DNA of 64,000 bases. It comes from JAZDRH01 sp047470865 (GTDB taxonomy: Bacteria; Pseudomonadota; Gammaproteobacteria; Pseudomonadales; Pseudomonadaceae). Within the stretch, counting starts at the first letter, position 1, and each line of letters starts with the position of its first letter. The notes under the pieces were generated by a model. That model did not search any database and was not told the DNA's origin. It was given only the letters and a program-made list of their open reading frames with translations. A program made the position numbers and the translations under genes. The stretch is from the NCBI RefSeq assembly GCF_047470865.1, contig NZ_JAZDRH010000001.1, positions 124,001 to 188,000 on the forward strand, read 5' to 3'. This document shows positions 63,172-64,000 of the stretch, piece by piece.

Positions 63172-63786
63172 CTAAAAACGCTGTTTTAAAGTAGCTAGTA
63201 ACTTTCCGCGGCTAAATACAAGCTGCCAGCGATGGCCGCCCAGCTGACGCCATAGCATAGCGCAACGAATTCCTGCAAATAGCAAGGCTCTAACACGTGC
63301 TGCTGTTGACTCTTGCTGTAAATAACGCACCTCACCATGGACCTGTATGCGCTGACGGAAAGTGCTAATAGTATCTTGGTAAAGGCTGGCAATAGCAGCA
63401 ATCACATTTTCATGAGTAATGCCAAACATCTGGACTTGCTGCTCTATACGATCAAGACGCTTGGCAATGAGTGCGAGCATTTCTGGTTTTTTCATCAGTT
63501 GGCGTTCTAACGAAATAATAGAGAGTGCATAGCGCAACGCTTCTCGTGGAAGTTCGTTAGGATCATGGTTAAGAGCGCCCTTTAGTGCTTTATAACCATC
63601 ACGTAAGTTTAAATCATCTCCTCCAAAAACCTCCAGGGTTGTTTGGGGATTGCGGATCAGCAAGGTGCCTAATAGCGTGCTCAGAACAGCAGGAGGAATC
63701 TGTCCAACTTGTGCAATATGATCAACACTAGAGGCTGCTTGAAAAACACCTGCTAATGCAGTTAGCTGTTCTTGGGTCTTATTCAT
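63172..63786 (-). CDS. hflD: HflD (DUF489) family protein
   Basis: The 204-residue helical protein matches HflD: TALAGVFQAASSVDHIAQVG, LLGTLLIRNPQTTLEVFGGD, ALRYALSIISLERQL and the C-terminal RVRALLFAGIRCAMLWRQLG with GHRWQLVFSR. E. coli HflD affects lambda CII stability; its housekeeping role is unclear. It overlaps the mnmA stop (ATGA), the usual mnmA-hflD-purB arrangement, though here a transporter gene separates it from purB. Confidence 0.94.
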   Translation of the reverse strand: MNKTQEQLTALAGVFQAASSVDHIAQVGQIPPAVLSTLLGTLLIRNPQTTLEVFGGDDLNLRDGYKALKGALNHDPNELPREALRYALSIISLERQLMKKPEMLALIAKRLDRIEQQVQMFGITHENVIAAIASLYQDTISTFRQRIQVHGEVRYLQQESTAARVRALLFAGIRCAMLWRQLGGHRWQLVFSRGKLLATLKQRF

Positions 63787-64000
63787 GGTCGTTTTATCTC
63801 GCTATCCCATGCTGTTGTGGTTTCTATAATGCCACCGCCTAGACAAATTTCACCCTCATAAAATACGACTGACTGCCCTGGAGTCACGGCTCTTTGTGGT
63901 TCATCAAAGGTAACTAAATAACCAGTAGCAGTTTGTTCTAAAGTGCAGCTTTGATCAGGCTGACGATAGCGTACCTTGGCAGTTAACTTTAATGGCTGCG
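63783..64000 (-). CDS. mnmA: tRNA-specific 2-thiouridylase MnmA, 3' part only
   Basis: The last 72 codons of a gene that runs off the right edge end in PGQSVVFYEGEICLGGGIIE and a short Lys/Arg-rich tail. The segment TGYLVTFDEPQRAVTPGQSV is the C-terminal beta-barrel signature of MnmA, which makes 2-thiouridine at the wobble position. The catalytic cysteines lie outside the window. Its stop overlaps the hflD start by 4 bases. Confidence 0.93.
   Translation of the reverse strand, partial: QPLKLTAKVRYRQPDQSCTLEQTATGYLVTFDEPQRAVTPGQSVVFYEGEICLGGGIIETTTAWDSEIKRP

Overview
The window reads as chromosome of an AT-leaning gammaproteobacterium of the Pseudomonadaceae. Diagnostic signs are an MvaT-type H-NS replacement, an earP-efp pair with Arg32 in EF-P, a fused tyrA-aroA gene inside gyrA-serC-pheA-hisC-tyrA/aroA-cmk-rpsA, and the cmaX-cfrX-cmpX-sigX-oprF cluster. 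Base composition is lower in GC than classical Pseudomonas, so a low-GC genus such as Thiopseudomonas or Entomomonas is a reasonable guess, but the species cannot be fixed from the sequence alone.

Layout. 1-3.9 kb: a HAD phosphatase fragment, a SUKH-like protein with an L7/L12-like tail, a ygiC-ygiB pair and mvaT. 3.9-10.1 kb is an accessory stretch: a decayed unknown gene, a DUF2459 gene with a small membrane-protein partner, a wrecked IS30-family element, an AT-rich leader and a type I-F CRISPR array of 39 identical repeats with 38 spacers. No cas gene lies anywhere in the window. A tRNA-Ser(GGA) closes this stretch, with its 3' end facing the array. 10.3-16.9 kb: earP-efp, a TauE-type exporter, an unknown gene, and a TetR / EptA / alpha-beta hydrolase module with two matching palindromes in the divergent promoter region. 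17.0-21.9 kb: yciK-mupP-ubiG, mtaD and mtnA.

22.0-32.9 kb is the densely coupled gyrA to rpsA block (DNA topology, serine and aromatic amino acids, histidinol-phosphate aminotransferase, CMP kinase, ribosomal protein S1). It is followed directly by ispF-truD-surE-pcm-DUF368-nlpD-rpoS, where rpoS is short and unusually divergent. Then come an esterase, rraA and the cmaX-cfrX-cmpX-sigX-oprF envelope-stress cluster. 44.1-55.0 kb: a DUF934 protein with sulfite reductase, an insertion-sequence scar, metH, the periplasmic cis/trans fatty acid isomerase cti, an AEC carrier, and a secreted esterase behind a Fur-box-like sequence.

55.4-64.0 kb: a small unknown gene, aceA with an apparently long structured 5' leader, a secretin-N-domain protein, a GNAT acetyltransferase, the ribosomal oxygenase roxA/ycfD, purB, a DMT exporter, hflD and the 3' end of mnmA. 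Most genes are ordinary housekeeping. The unusual material is the cas-less CRISPR array beside the tRNA, the EptA/TetR operator pair, the divergent rpoS, the aceA leader and the Fur-linked esterase.
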